This document shows, piece by piece, positions 7,433 to 17,000 of a DNA stretch of 64,000 bases (the first letter of the stretch is position 1; the number at the start of each line of letters is the position of its first letter). The stretch comes from JBBDXS01 sp040902195. GTDB taxonomy: Bacteria; Chloroflexota; Dehalococcoidia; DSTF01; RBG-16-68-14. The stretch is from NCBI GenBank assembly GCA_040902195.1, contig JBBDXS010000018.1, forward strand, positions 4,330 to 68,329. Direction: 5' to 3'. The notes below the pieces were generated by a model. It was not told the origin of the DNA and did not search any database. It saw nothing but the letters and a program-made list of their open reading frames with translations. Made by a program: the position numbers and the translations under genes.

Positions 7433-7780
7433 CTACGACGCCGCCGCAGACGGCCGTGCCTTCGCGAGGACGCGAAAGACGCTCCTGCGCGAGATGCCGA
7501 ACTCCAGCGACAGCGCATCGATCGCGACGCCGTCGCGCCTTTGACGGCAGAGCGCGTCGTCGCGCGAGCCGATGAGCAGGCTGCGCGCGCCGCCGGGCTC
7601 GTCGTAGCGGCAGCGCTCCAGCGGGCAGCGCAGACAGGTCGGCGCCAGCTCGCAGCCGCCGTCGTCGTACTCGAGGTGCTCCGGCAGCGCGTCGGCGCGC
7701 ACCTTGCGTCCGTTTGGATGACATTCAGCAGGCGGTAGCCTGTGTGTGGTCGCTGGTAGCTGAAGAAGGGCAGTGGTCAT
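7433..7780 (-). CDS. Small Cys-cluster / HTH protein
   Basis: 115 aa from the ATG at 7780 (GGAG eight bases upstream; an ATG at 7798 is a weaker alternative). The middle has a tight cysteine cluster, CELAPTCLRCPLERCRYD, that could bind zinc or an Fe-S cluster. The C-terminal 35 residues form a helix-turn-helix (AIDALSLEFGISRRSVFRVL) typical of sigma-region-4 or resolvase-type domains. The architecture suggests a small transcription factor, and the position in the phage remnant suggests a phage late regulator. Exact family not recognised. Confidence 0.65.
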   Translation of the reverse strand: MTTALLQLPATTHRLPPAECHPNGRKVRADALPEHLEYDDGGCELAPTCLRCPLERCRYDEPGGARSLLIGSRDDALCRQRRDGVAIDALSLEFGISRRSVFRVLAKARPSAAAS

Positions 7781-7951
7781 TGCTGTCACTCCTAACATGC
7801 GTATCTGCTTCCGATCTGTCCCCGCTTGCCCGGGCCTGAAGACCCCGGCCTACGGAGTCTGCGCGTTGCGATAGCGAGCCTCGCCTACGGCAGGCTTGCT
7901 CGGGCGCGTAGCTGTGCGCCCCTATTCGCCGTACGCTGTCTTTCCCCGCCG

Positions 7952-9379
7952 CTACATCGCCTCTCGCAGTCTTCCCCGTGCCGTTCGCGGGGTCACGTCC
8001 GACGCCGCCTCCACCAGCAGCGCCAGGCTCATCACGAAGTCATCGTGCCCCTCCGACGGGTCAACGTAGAACGTCATCGTGCGGTTCGCGCGGTAGACCG
8101 CCCGGGCGCGTTCGATCTCCTGCCAGCAGTGGCGGTACTCGATCGAGCCGTCTCCGTCGTAGAGCTTCAGCCGGCCGCCGTTCGCCGCGGCGAGCAGTCC
8201 GTAGCCCAAGCGCGACTTCGATTCCGCCGTGAACCGCACCGGACGCACGATGTGCGATCCGACCGCTACGGACAGCAGCCGCGCGATCGTCTCGCCGAGG
8301 CCCGTCGCGTCGACGGCGAGGCGGCGCACCTGCCAGACCTCGCGTAGCAAGTCGGCGAGGCGGCGCAGCAACGTGTCGTGCGGCTCGCCCTCCCAGACGT
8401 AGTGCTCCACAACCTCCAGCGCCGGCTCCAGCACGACCGCATCGTGCGTCGGGAACACGGCACGGGCGATCGTCAGGACCGTCGCGTCGTGCCCGCGCTC
8501 CGCGTTCGTACTGTCGAGGGAGCCGCCGGCGAGGTCGAGCCCGGCGATGTACGTCTCGCCCCTGCGAGGTGCGCGCTGGCGCGGATGGCGTCCCTGTAGC
8601 TGCGCGAGCTGTCCGTGCGAGAAGAGCCGGCCGCCGCCGCTAATCGGCTTGAGGCAGTACTGCGTGAGAAACAGCGGGTGCCGCTCGCCCAGCCGCTCGC
8701 GTTCGGCTTCCACGTAGCGGCCGTAGGCCGGGTTGTGCGCCGCGACAACCTGCCAGTCGTACTCGAAGTGGCGGCGCACGCCGTCGCGGCGCTCCAGTTC
8801 AAGGTGATGCTGCTTCGCGCGCTCGAGCAGCGTCCGGTCGTCCCAGGCCGTTCCGTAGTAGACCGTCGTCGCGTTCGTCGCCGAGGCCATCGGGCGGAAC
8901 TCTCGGTCAAACTTCTCGTCGTCGACGTCCTGCGCCTCGTCGACCTCAAGAATAAGCTGGACGGTATGTCCCATGACATTGGCGCCGGACTCCGCTGAGA
9001 GGAAGACCATGCGCGCCTGCCCGAGCCGAATGATGTGGCCGGCCTCTATGGCGGCGTGCGGCGGCAGGCCGGCAGCAACGAGACGGCTCCAGAGGCGGCG
9101 CATACTAAGATGCCCTTGAGGCTCGTACGAGGGCGCGCATTTCACGCCCTCGGCGTGGGCGCCTTGATAGAGGCCAAGAAGAAACGCCTCGATGTGGACT
9201 GACAGCTCGTTCTTGCCGCCCTGACGGGCGATCTCGATGGAGAAGGAGAGGCCGCGGTTGCGGAGGACGCTATCGAGGATCGCGCGGCCGGCCTCGATCT
9301 GGTACGGGCGGAGGCGTAGGTCCCACGGAAGCGGGGCCGGGTGTATTTTCGATTTTCTGCGCATTTTAGAAAAATTCAT
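7952..9379 (-). CDS. Phage terminase large subunit
   Basis: 475 aa. The ATPase half carries a variant Walker A (ARQGGKNE, near residue 55) and a Walker B LILEVDEAQD near 140. The nuclease half has the RNase H-like acidic residues: IAGLDLAGG with following Asp at ~275, AVDATGLGE near 370 and a terminal HDDFVMSLALL. This motor cuts and packages phage DNA into the procapsid and docks on the portal. Length is near normal, so the gene looks intact although the neighbouring portal is broken. It is preceded on the same strand by small-terminase-like and holin-like ORFs, and the intervening 127 bases hold two palindromes (9424-9441, 9464-9485). Confidence 0.85.
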   Translation of the reverse strand: MNFSKMRRKSKIHPAPLPWDLRLRPYQIEAGRAILDSVLRNRGLSFSIEIARQGGKNELSVHIEAFLLGLYQGAHAEGVKCAPSYEPQGHLSMRRLWSRLVAAGLPPHAAIEAGHIIRLGQARMVFLSAESGANVMGHTVQLILEVDEAQDVDDEKFDREFRPMASATNATTVYYGTAWDDRTLLERAKQHHLELERRDGVRRHFEYDWQVVAAHNPAYGRYVEAERERLGERHPLFLTQYCLKPISGGGRLFSHGQLAQLQGRHPRQRAPRRGETYIAGLDLAGGSLDSTNAERGHDATVLTIARAVFPTHDAVVLEPALEVVEHYVWEGEPHDTLLRRLADLLREVWQVRRLAVDATGLGETIARLLSVAVGSHIVRPVRFTAESKSRLGYGLLAAANGGRLKLYDGDGSIEYRHCWQEIERARAVYRANRTMTFYVDPSEGHDDFVMSLALLVEAASDVTPRTARGRLREAM

Positions 9380-9424
9380 CGCGTTTTTAAATCTGCGTGG
9401 AGCGAATTATCGGCGAAGGACCTG

Positions 9425-9440
9425 TGTGAGCTAGCTCACA
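9425..9440. promoter_or_regulatory. Perfect CRP-type palindrome
   Basis: TGTGA-GCTAGC-TCACA, an exact match to the TGTGA-N6-TCACA consensus of CRP/FNR-family regulators, inside an 18-bp perfect palindrome. It lies 46 bases upstream of the terminase start. No CRP gene is in the window. Confidence 0.45.
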
Positions 9441-9463
9441 CCCCGTCGCAGCGGTTTGTCGCT

Positions 9464-9485
9464 GTCGGGGTCTTAAGACCCCGAC
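9464..9485. repeat. REP-like palindrome, GGGGTCTTAAGACCCC core
   Basis: 22-bp perfect palindrome followed by CTACGG, the flank shared by the REP family in this window (compare 41263-41284 and 55393-55414). Confidence 0.65.
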
Positions 9486-9506
9486 CTACGGCCCTGCTCT
9501 TCCCCG

Positions 9507-9749
9507 TCATGCGAACAGACGCAAGACGACCTGAGTGGCGACAGCGCCCGCGAGCAAGAACAACAAGCCGTTAATGCGGCTGCGGACCTCGTCGAGCTGG
9601 CGCTCCACATTGCGGAGGCGCTCATCCACCGTCGCGCGGAAGGCGGGCTCGTCGACGACGGCGAACGGCAGGCCGTCGTGACCGCCCGCGCGCGAGCGAT
9701 CGCGGCGGCGGCGCAACGCGGCGAAGGCCTTCTCGATCTCACGGGCCAC
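9507..9749 (-). CDS. Small coiled-coil/TM protein, holin- or XhlA-like
   Basis: 80 aa. An amphipathic heptad stretch (VDERLRNVERQLDEVRSRIN) precedes one C-terminal transmembrane helix (LLFLLAGAVATQVVL). This layout is that of XhlA-type membrane-associated lysis proteins, though I see no diagnostic residue. It overlaps the end of the upstream ORF by 11 bases, which implies translational coupling within the phage operon. It could also be an unrelated small membrane protein. Confidence 0.6.
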   Translation of the reverse strand: MAREIEKAFAALRRRRDRSRAGGHDGLPFAVVDEPAFRATVDERLRNVERQLDEVRSRINGLLFLLAGAVATQVVLRLFA

Positions 9750-10143
9750 CCAGCCCCTCCGGGAAGAACTGGTCGCCGATGCCGCGGACGAGTCCGACGA
9801 TGTGCGCCGCGAGGTCGTCCTTCGCGTTCGTGGAGAGGCGGTAGCGCGTTGCGACCATCCTGGCCAACACGTCCATGCTGCGCAGCACCAATTTCATCTC
9901 CTTCTCGTTGTCCATCTCCTCTCCGTCCTTTCCAAGGCGCAGCGACTCGTGGATCTTTGTGCGGAGCAACGCGATCTCGTCATCGAGCCCCTCGGTTTTT
10001 ACGGCGTCCGAGAGGACGATGGACTCCGCCGCGCGCAGGGCGTCGAAGTAGAGGTTGCGCACGGCGGGCGGACGCCCGCGCGGGCGTTGCCCGTCCTTTG
10101 CCTTCGAGCGTTTCTTGCTAGTGCGGGCGGCGTCGCGGGCCAT
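9739..10143 (-). CDS. Probable phage small terminase-like protein
   Basis: 134 aa with strong GGAGGTGA ribosome site inside the preceding small ORF. The basic N-terminus includes an AT-hook-like RPRGRPP, followed by an all-helical region (ALRAAESIVLSDAV, then long acidic helices). Its size, DNA-binding tail and location one gene before the terminase large subunit fit a small terminase or phage HTH protein; homology is not recognisable by eye. Confidence 0.55.
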   Translation of the reverse strand: MARDAARTSKKRSKAKDGQRPRGRPPAVRNLYFDALRAAESIVLSDAVKTEGLDDEIALLRTKIHESLRLGKDGEEMDNEKEMKLVLRSMDVLARMVATRYRLSTNAKDDLAAHIVGLVRGIGDQFFPEGLGGP

Positions 10144-10294
10144 CGTGGCCGGTCACCTCCAGCAGTTGCAGCAGCTCGTCCAGGGTCTCGGGCGGAAGGC
10201 GCGAGGTCGCATCGAGGAGTCCGGCGAGCAGGCAGAGGGCGGCCAGATCCCAAGCGCGGCGCTCAATGGCGACAGCGAGCAGCGGTTTGCCCAT
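10118..10294 (-). CDS. Small ORF (58 aa) of the phage operon
   Basis: ATG at 10294 with a GGGAGGC site, two bases after the stop of the upstream membrane protein. The product (MGKPLLAVAIERRAWDLAAL, then a leucine-rich helix and a basic tail) is helical. The 3' end overlaps the start of the next ORF by 26 bases and carries its ribosome site. Clean signals and tight packing support it as a real gene. Function unknown. Confidence 0.65.
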   Translation of the reverse strand: MGKPLLAVAIERRAWDLAALCLLAGLLDATSRLPPETLDELLQLLEVTGHDGPRRRPH

Positions 10295-10296
10295 CG

Positions 10297-10608
10297 TTAG
10301 CCTCCCATCCTGCGCGCCACAATCGCGGAGACAAGCACCGTCGCCGCGAAAAGCGGCAGCCGCGTCAGCGCCCAGACCGCGGGCGAGCCCTCGCCCAGCG
10401 CGAGCGCGCCGCGCCCGCTCCAGAAGAGCGCCTGCGAAAGCCCGGCCTCAACGACGGCCGCGATGCTACCGAGCGTCAGCGCCAGCGCGCCGATGCGCCT
10501 CGCCCGCCCGTTCGCCCGCCACCAGCGCGCGCCGAAGTAGCCGGCGTTGAAGAGGCCGCAGCCCGCCGTCGTCACATCCTGCCCGACAACGATTCCTACC
10601 AAGTCCAC
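10297..10608 (-). CDS. Small phage-associated membrane protein
   Basis: 103 aa from a GTG start with GGGGGGA upstream. Two or three hydrophobic segments are seen (residues ~4-24, 40-60, 78-98) separated by basic loops (RWWRANGRARR). It heads a five-gene minus-strand operon running into the terminase. It may be a holin or an unknown morphogenesis factor; no specific motif is present. Confidence 0.6.
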   Translation of the reverse strand: MDLVGIVVGQDVTTAGCGLFNAGYFGARWWRANGRARRIGALALTLGSIAAVVEAGLSQALFWSGRGALALGEGSPAVWALTRLPLFAATVLVSAIVARRMGG

Positions 10609-10715
10609 ATTCCCCCCAGTTCGCTGAGTTCCTCGGTAGGAACAGAATAGAACAGTTGTTCTCTTCTCGTCAAGGGATGGCTGTCATGGGAAGGCTGACA
10701 CATGGGGGCGCCGAG

Positions 10716-10744
10716 GTAGGGGCGGGTTTCAAACCCGCCCCTAC
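10716..10744. repeat. REP-like palindrome, GGTTTCAAACC core
   Basis: GTAGGGGCGGG / CCCGCCCCTAC arms around GTTTCAAAC, 29 bp. Followed by GG. Confidence 0.75.
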
Positions 10745-10781
10745 GGTGCGTTCAATCGAAGACGTCGCGGTCGTATGGGAT

Positions 10782-10809
10782 GTAGGGGCGCACAGCTATG
10801 CGCCCCTAC
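10782..10809. repeat. REP-like palindrome, CACAGCTATG core
   Basis: GTAGGGGCG / CGCCCCTAC arms, 28 bp. Nearly the same element occurs at 35137-35164. Confidence 0.75.
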
Positions 10810-10912
10810 ACGGCCCGGCGGCCAGGGCAAAAAACGTAGTGGAATTAGCGGCAGACCCCTACGCGGATTCCCGCGACTCTGCCGATGTTAGGAATGGAGG
10901 ATTCTGGCAATT

Positions 10913-11092
10913 ATGAACGCCGCGACCAAGAGCACGAACAACATCAGCCGTCTGGACAATAGCGAGTGGCTCGTACGCCTGCTGTCGGACGTCCAGCGGG
11001 ACGTGGCCGCCCAGCCCAGCGCGCTTGCCGTCGAGCGCATGCGCGCGCGGCTGGCTGCGGGCATGTACGCGCAGGAGAAGGCCGCAGCATAA
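10913..11092 (+). CDS. Small ORF, 59 aa, unknown
   Basis: ATG at 10913, GGAGG 12 bases upstream. The product opens MNAATKSTNNISRLDNSEWL and continues as an amphipathic helix with a basic RMRARLAAGM repeat. A good intrinsic terminator follows at 11121-11148, supporting a real short transcript. It recalls small anti-sigma or phage regulatory peptides, but no family is recognised. Confidence 0.5.
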   Translation: MNAATKSTNNISRLDNSEWLVRLLSDVQRDVAAQPSALAVERMRARLAAGMYAQEKAAA

Positions 11093-11120
11093 CAGCGGAT
11101 ACGTAACGGCTAAGCGGATA

Positions 11121-11148
11121 CGAGGCGGTCTGAGAAGGCCGCCTCGTT
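11121..11148 (+). terminator. Rho-independent terminator
   Basis: CGAGGCGG / CCGCCTCG stem, 10-base loop, then TTTGTT. Lies 29 bases after the 59-aa ORF. Confidence 0.75.
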
Positions 11149-11255
11149 TGTTATGTGCTGTCAACGGATGGGGACCGGATGAACGGATAGGTGTGGTGGT
11201 GCGGAGTGTAGGATGCAAGGGTCAGGTAGGGCCGTTGTTGATGGAGACGAGCCGA

Positions 11256-11283
11256 GGGCAGAGTTGAAGGCTCTGTCCCTACG
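11256..11283. repeat. REP-like palindrome, imperfect
   Basis: GGGCAGAG / CTCTGTCCC followed by TACGAGG; related to the element at 15858-15880. It overlaps the 3' end of rnhB. Confidence 0.5.
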
Positions 11284-11980
11284 AGGTTGGCGAGGGGGTT
11301 CCGTCGTCGCGGGCCATGGCCTCGACGAAGTCAAGCTGGTGGCCCTCAAGGTAGGCGCGGACGGGCGCGAAGGAGCGGCGATGGATGTCGCAGGGGCCGT
11401 GCTCGAAGAGGGCCCGGACGTGATCGCGCGTGCAATAGCCTCGATTGTGCTCGAAGCCGTACATCGGGTACGTCTTGTGGAAGCCGTCCATCATGGCGTC
11501 GCGCTCCACCTTGGCGATGATCGACGCGGCCGCAATCGAAACGCTGTGGCCGTCGCCGTGGATGATGCTGCGCTGCTGGCCCGGCCACTCCAGTTCGACA
11601 GCATCGATGAGCAGCAGGTCGGCAGGACACGGCAGCGCGGCCAGCGCGCGTAGCATCGCCTCACGCGTGGCGACGAGGAGGCCCATCGCATCGATCTCCT
11701 CGTGCGTGGCGGTCCCGACGCCGACGGCCGCGGTCTCGCGCAGGCGCTCGGCGAGGTCCCGGCGGCGCTTCGCCGTGAGGAGCTTCGAATCCCGCAGTTC
11801 CGACCACCAGGGCGCCGCGCCCTGCGGATCGAGGATCACGGCGCCCGCGACGACGGGCCCCGCCATCGGCCCGCGGCCGGCCTCGTCCACTCCCGCGACG
11901 TGGCGGTTGCCGGTACGCCAGGCGCGGATCTCCTCGCTCAGCGTGGCTGCGGGCGGATACGGCACGGGCTCTCGTCCCAC
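11279..11980 (-). CDS. rnhB: Ribonuclease HII
   Basis: 233 aa from a GTG start. It removes RNA from RNA-DNA hybrids and single ribonucleotides from DNA. The signature is clear: AGVDEAGRGPMAGPVVAGAV at ~29-48 with the catalytic Asp-Glu, DSKLLT, LLLIDAVE, and the SIIAKVERDAMM segment carrying the last acidic residue. Length is normal for the family. The last codons overlap a REP-like palindrome. The gene stands alone; about 400 bases of repeat-rich DNA lie upstream. Confidence 0.95.
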   Translation of the reverse strand: MGREPVPYPPAATLSEEIRAWRTGNRHVAGVDEAGRGPMAGPVVAGAVILDPQGAAPWWSELRDSKLLTAKRRRDLAERLRETAAVGVGTATHEEIDAMGLLVATREAMLRALAALPCPADLLLIDAVELEWPGQQRSIIHGDGHSVSIAAASIIAKVERDAMMDGFHKTYPMYGFEHNRGYCTRDHVRALFEHGPCDIHRRSFAPVRAYLEGHQLDFVEAMARDDGTPSPTS

Positions 11981-12105
11981 AGCTCGATGCTACGGCGGGC
12001 GGCGGAGGGAGTCAAACGGGCAGATTGTGAGGCGGGCTCACCCCATCACCCGCAAGAACGGGGTGTCACTCTTCCCACCCGCCCACCCAGAGAGGTTGAG
12101 ACTCT

Positions 12106-12160
12106 GGGGGACACCCCCCAGACCCCCCGGCAGGGGGCTCCAGCCCCCTACACCCCCCGG
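12106..12160 (-). repeat. G/C-run repeat element
   Basis: Reverse-complemented, it reads as a GGGGGCT/AGCCCCC hairpin, then TGCCGGGGGGT, then TGGGGGGTG and a C-run. The same order of blocks is seen at 63934-63985. Confidence 0.6.
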
Positions 12161-12337
12161 AACGAGCGTGGCACTCCATCGCTCAAGGACAGGGCAAGAC
12201 CCCCTCTCCTGCGGCGAGTCTCCGACCGGCAGAGGGCTACAGCTCTTACGCTTCGCTCGAGGACAGGCCTCAGGATGACAAATGAACGATCCGTTTCTAA
12301 ACAAGGGGCGGGGCAACGGCCCATCTCTGCCGTACGG

Positions 12338-12343
12338 TATGAT
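12338..12343 (+). promoter_or_regulatory. -10 element TATGAT
   Basis: TATGAT, 36 bases before the tautomerase ATG; the intervening leader holds an AAGGAGG site. Confidence 0.45.
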
Positions 12344-12378
12344 CCGTGCCAGCTACGAACTCCAAGGAGGTAGGTAGG

Positions 12379-12567
12379 ATGCCCATCGTTCGAATTGAGA
12401 TGTGGCCGGGACGGACGCAGGCGCAGAAGCGCGAGCTGGCGCGCGCCATCACGGAGGCCGTCTGCAACATCGCGCAGACGACGCCCGAGGCGACCATCGT
12501 GGTATTCCAGGACGTGGCGAAGGAAGACTGGGCGCAGGCTGGAAAGCTCGCCTCGGAGGACGACTGA
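12379..12567 (+). CDS. 4-oxalocrotonate tautomerase-family protein
   Basis: 62 aa, starting at 12379 behind AAGGAGG. Removal of Met exposes the catalytic Pro-1 (MPIVRIEMWPGRT). This is the small hexameric tautomerase fold used for keto-enol conversions; the second half has the typical TPEATIVVFQDV strand. The substrate cannot be told, since 4-OT, malonate semialdehyde decarboxylase-like and DmpI-type members share these features. Single gene with its own promoter. Confidence 0.88.
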   Translation: MPIVRIEMWPGRTQAQKRELARAITEAVCNIAQTTPEATIVVFQDVAKEDWAQAGKLASEDD

Positions 12568-12644
12568 CGGGCGCTCAGACTGGAATACGGCGGGTCATCG
12601 ATTCGTTAGGGGATCTGCGTATGCGTGGCGCAGCGCAAGTCTGG

Positions 12645-12650
12645 TATAAT
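12645..12650 (+). promoter_or_regulatory. -10 element TATAAT for ftsH
   Basis: A perfect TATAAT at the end of CTGGTATAAT, 50 bases upstream of the ftsH ATG. No clear -35. Confidence 0.5.
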
Positions 12651-12699
12651 TTGCGCGCCTGGCCATCTCCGCGGCCATCGCAGGAAAGCAGGTGCTCGC

Positions 12700-14691
<1,992 letters not shown>

Positions 14692-14713
14692 TCAAAGTCA
14701 CGTACAACCTCAC

Positions 14714-14736
14714 GAGGCCCGCCGCGCGCGGGCCTC
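14714..14736 (+). terminator. Terminator after ftsH
   Basis: GAGGCCCGC / GCGGGCCTC perfect 9-bp stem, CGCGC loop, then GGTCGTT. Confidence 0.75.
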
Positions 14737-14740
14737 GGTC

Positions 14741-14768
14741 GTTCCTCGATGTTCGAGGTTCGACACTC
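14741..14768. repeat. Heptamer-phased repeat (GTTC type)
   Basis: Four consecutive 7-mers in register: GTTCCTC, GATGTTC, GAGGTTC, GACACTC. Confidence 0.5.
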
Positions 14769-14875
14769 ATAGGTGCAGAGAAGTAAGCAGGCCGGACGAG
14801 ACCCGGGGCTGCAAAGGGCGTGTGTCTAGCCCGAGGGCGAGGCGGAGCGGCCAATAATGGTCAAGTACAGCCTCG

Positions 14876-14925
14876 TTGACCGCGAGAAAAACGGATGCTA
14901 CATTGTGCTCGCGCGCGCAATCACA
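14876..14925 (+). promoter_or_regulatory. rex promoter with overlapping inverted repeat
   Basis: TTGACC (14876-14881), 17-base spacer, TACATT (14899-14904). The -10 runs directly into an imperfect inverted repeat from 14904 to 14925, TGTGnTnGCGC / GCGCnAnCACA, 9 of 11 pairs. It has the TTGTG...CACA ends of Rex operators but is longer than the usual 18-20 bp. Autoregulation is likely but inferred. Confidence 0.6.
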
Positions 14926-14976
14926 GGATGCGCGCAGGAACTCCCTAGGCGGGTTTCGCCGCGCGAGGAGTAGATC

Positions 14977-15615
14977 GTGGCGCTGGAGATCCCCGACGTC
15001 GTCATTGACCGCTTGCCGGTCTACACGCGCGCGCTCTCGCTCCTGGAGGCCGAGGGCCGCGATGTCGTCAACTCACAGGAGCTGGGCGAGCGCCTCGGCG
15101 TGACGCCGGCGCAGATACGGAAGGACCTCAGCTACTTCGGGCGTTTCGGCAAGCAGGGGCGCGGCTATAACGTCGCGCGGCTGCTGCAGGAGCTGCGCAC
15201 GATCCTGGGCCTGACGCGAGAGTGGCCGCTGGTGCTCGTGGGCATCGGCCAGCTCGGCCGCGCGATCGTGGGCTACGCCGGCTTCATGCCCCAGGGCTTT
15301 CGCATCATCGAAGCGTTCGACGCGGACCCGAACATCATCGGCTCCAAGCTCGACGGCCTGACCGTGAAATCGATCCAGTCGCTGCCGGAGGTGCTGCGCA
15401 AGAGGCCGGCGGAGATGGCGATCGTCGCCGTCCCGGGGGGTTCCGCGCAGGGCGTCATCGACCTGCTGGTGGCGAACGGCGTGAAGGCGATCCTGAACTA
15501 CGCGCCGATCGCGGCGCACGTGCCATCGCATGTGCGGATTAAGGACATCGATCCCGTGCTGGCGCTCCAGAGCATGACGTTCTACATCAAGGGCCGGGAC
15601 TCGGGCGCGAAGTAG
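14977..15615 (+). CDS. rex: Redox-sensing transcriptional repressor Rex
   Basis: 212 aa from a GTG start 4 bases after a GAGGAG box. The N-terminal winged helix contains the classic Rex signature (RKDLSYFGRFGKQGRGYNV at ~49-67). The Rossmann domain has GIGQLGRAI (~89-97) for NAD(H) and a C-terminal helix that would swap between subunits. Rex senses the NADH/NAD+ ratio and represses fermentation and respiratory genes when NAD+ is high. An operator-like inverted repeat overlaps its own promoter. No obvious partner gene is adjacent. Confidence 0.96.
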   Translation: MALEIPDVVIDRLPVYTRALSLLEAEGRDVVNSQELGERLGVTPAQIRKDLSYFGRFGKQGRGYNVARLLQELRTILGLTREWPLVLVGIGQLGRAIVGYAGFMPQGFRIIEAFDADPNIIGSKLDGLTVKSIQSLPEVLRKRPAEMAIVAVPGGSAQGVIDLLVANGVKAILNYAPIAAHVPSHVRIKDIDPVLALQSMTFYIKGRDSGAK

Positions 15616-15652
15616 CGTCCCCCCCCCCGACCCGACCCCACCGCCCCTACCC

Positions 15653-15673
15653 AAGGAACAAGGAACAGGGATC
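15653..15673. repeat. Heptamer repeat AAGGAAC x2 + AGGGATC
   Basis: Three 7-mers in phase. Confidence 0.5.
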
Positions 15674-15747
15674 TACCAACAAGGTCTCCGCCCCGCCTTC
15701 ACCATGGCGAGCCTCCGACGGTGTGAAGAAAAGGACAGGGCACAACC

Positions 15748-15775
15748 GTAGGGGCGCATGGCCATGCGCCCCTAC
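15748..15775. repeat. REP-like palindrome, CATGGCCATG core
   Basis: Perfect 28-bp palindrome with GTAGGGGCG / CGCCCCTAC arms. Confidence 0.75.
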
Positions 15776-15857
15776 AAGGGCGCGCTTCGTTCGAAGGCAT
15801 GCCTCAAGAGCAGAGCGTCCTGGCCAAGAAGAGGCGGTGTCGGGCGGGAGCGGCAGA

Positions 15858-15880
15858 GGACAGAGCTAAAGCTCTGTCCC
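15858..15880. repeat. REP-like palindrome, GGACAGAGC arms
   Basis: GGACAGAGCT aa AGCTCTGTCC, then CTACGG. Confidence 0.65.
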
Positions 15881-15908
15881 TACGGGGTCTCGCCACGTTG
15901 ACCGAAGA

Positions 15909-15934
15909 GGGCGGGTTTAAAACCCGCCCCTACG
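15909..15934. repeat. REP-like palindrome, GGTTTTAAAACC core
   Basis: GGGCGGGTTTAAAACCCGCC, then CCTACGG. Confidence 0.7.
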
Positions 15935-15942
15935 GCGATGTG

Positions 15943-16974
15943 CTACGCGCTGGCGACGAGGGACTCTTCTTCCGTAGGAAGGCTGCGCTTGATCACGTCC
16001 AGGTGCTCGAGCGCGATGCCGCAGCCGATGGCGGTGCACTCGAGCGGGTTGTCGGCGACGTGGCAGGGGATACCGGTCTCCTGCGTCAGGAGCACGTCGA
16101 GGTGGCGCAGGAGGGCGCCGCCGCCCGTGAGCACCAGCCCCCGGTCGATGACGTCCGCAGCGAGCTCGGGGGGCGTCCGCTCCAGCACGCTGCGGACGGT
16201 CTGGACGACGCTGGCGAGGCAGTCCTGGAGCGCCTGGGTGATCTCGTTGCTGTGGAGCGTGACCGGCCGGGGCAGCCCCGTCACCTGGTCGCGCCCGCGC
16301 ACCGTCATCGTCAGCTCATCATCGAGCGGGATGGCGCTGGCAATGCCCAGCTTAATGTCCTCCGCCGTGCGCTCGCCCACGAGCAGGTTGTGGCGGCGCT
16401 TCACGTACGAGACGATCGCGTCGTCCATGCGGTCGCCAGCGACCCGGACCGATTCGGCTACAACGATGCCGTACATCGAGATCACCGCGGCCTCCGTCCG
16501 CCCGCCGCCGATGTCGACGATCATGTTGCCGCTGGGCGTGCCGACGGGAATGCGCGCGCCGATCGCGGCGGCCAGGGGCTCGGGCACGAGGTGCGCGGGC
16601 CGGCGCGCGCCAGCCTGCTCAGCGGCGTCGCGGACGGCGCGCTGTTCGACGCTGGTAACGCCGGCGGGGATGCAGATCATCACCTCCGGCTTGATCACGT
16701 TGATCCGGCCGGTGACCCTGGTGATGAAGTAGCGCAGCATCGCTTCGGTGATCAAGTAGTCGGCGATCACGCCGTCCTTCATCGGCCGGATGACGGAGAT
16801 CGTTTCGGGCGTGCGGCCGATCATGTCGCGCGCCTCCGTGCCGACCGCGACGACCGTGTTATCGCGGTTCGCGAGCGCGACGACCGCGGGCTCGTTTACC
16901 AAAATGCCCCGTCCCTTGACGTAGACGAGGACGTTTGCTGTGCCCAAATCGATACCGATGCGTCTCGGTAGCAT
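15943..16974 (-). CDS. mreB: Rod shape-determining protein MreB
   Basis: 343 aa actin-like ATPase that polymerises beneath the membrane and guides lateral wall synthesis. Visible marks: phosphate-1 loop [10 protein letters not shown] at ~6-15, the MreB-typical [11 protein letters not shown] near 63-73, phosphate-2 [16 protein letters not shown] near 150 and the adenosine motif LTGGGALL near 290. Length is standard. It starts 26 bases after the murA stop on the same strand, forming a cell-wall operon murA-mreB. Its presence predicts a rod-shaped, peptidoglycan-synthesising cell. Confidence 0.95.
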   Translation of the reverse strand: MLPRRIGIDLGTANVLVYVKGRGILVNEPAVVALANRDNTVVAVGTEARDMIGRTPETISVIRPMKDGVIADYLITEAMLRYFITRVTGRINVIKPEVMICIPAGVTSVEQRAVRDAAEQAGARRPAHLVPEPLAAAIGARIPVGTPSGNMIVDIGGGRTEAAVISMYGIVVAESVRVAGDRMDDAIVSYVKRRHNLLVGERTAEDIKLGIASAIPLDDELTMTVRGRDQVTGLPRPVTLHSNEITQALQDCLASVVQTVRSVLERTPPELAADVIDRGLVLTGGGALLRHLDVLLTQETGIPCHVADNPLECTAIGCGIALEHLDVIKRSLPTEEESLVASA

Positions 16975-17000
16975 TCCGTTGCTCCTTCTAGACGGGGCGA

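Larger units (their letters stand above)
10611..10912. other. Intergenic stretch with two REP palindromes
   Basis: No gene seen. It contains REP-like palindromes at 10716-10744 and 10782-10809 (listed separately), placed between the divergent phage operon and the 59-aa ORF. Confidence 0.6.
11981..12378. other. Intergenic repeats upstream of rnhB
   Basis: No gene. It contains a C-run element at 12106-12160 (the same repeat, opposite orientation, is at 63934-63985), a CTCAGGATGACA element near 12268, and the TATGAT promoter of the tautomerase gene at 12338. Confidence 0.6.
15616..15942. other. Repeat-rich intergenic stretch between rex and mreB
   Basis: No gene seen. It holds a heptamer repeat (15653-15673) and three REP-like palindromes (15748-15775, 15858-15880, 15909-15934). 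Confidence 0.65.

Noticed and set aside
7835..7925. Further REP palindromes upstream of the HTH gene
   Set aside because: CCTACGG and GCGCCCCTA ends are visible, but pairing arms are too degraded to list as elements.
11121..11148. REP membership of the hairpin after the 59-aa ORF
   Set aside because: It lacks the CTACGG flank and is followed by TTTGTT, so it is treated as a terminator.
12039..12316. Minus-strand open frame upstream of rnhB
   Set aside because: Its sequence is made of the G/C-run repeat and the GGATGACA element; no ribosome site.
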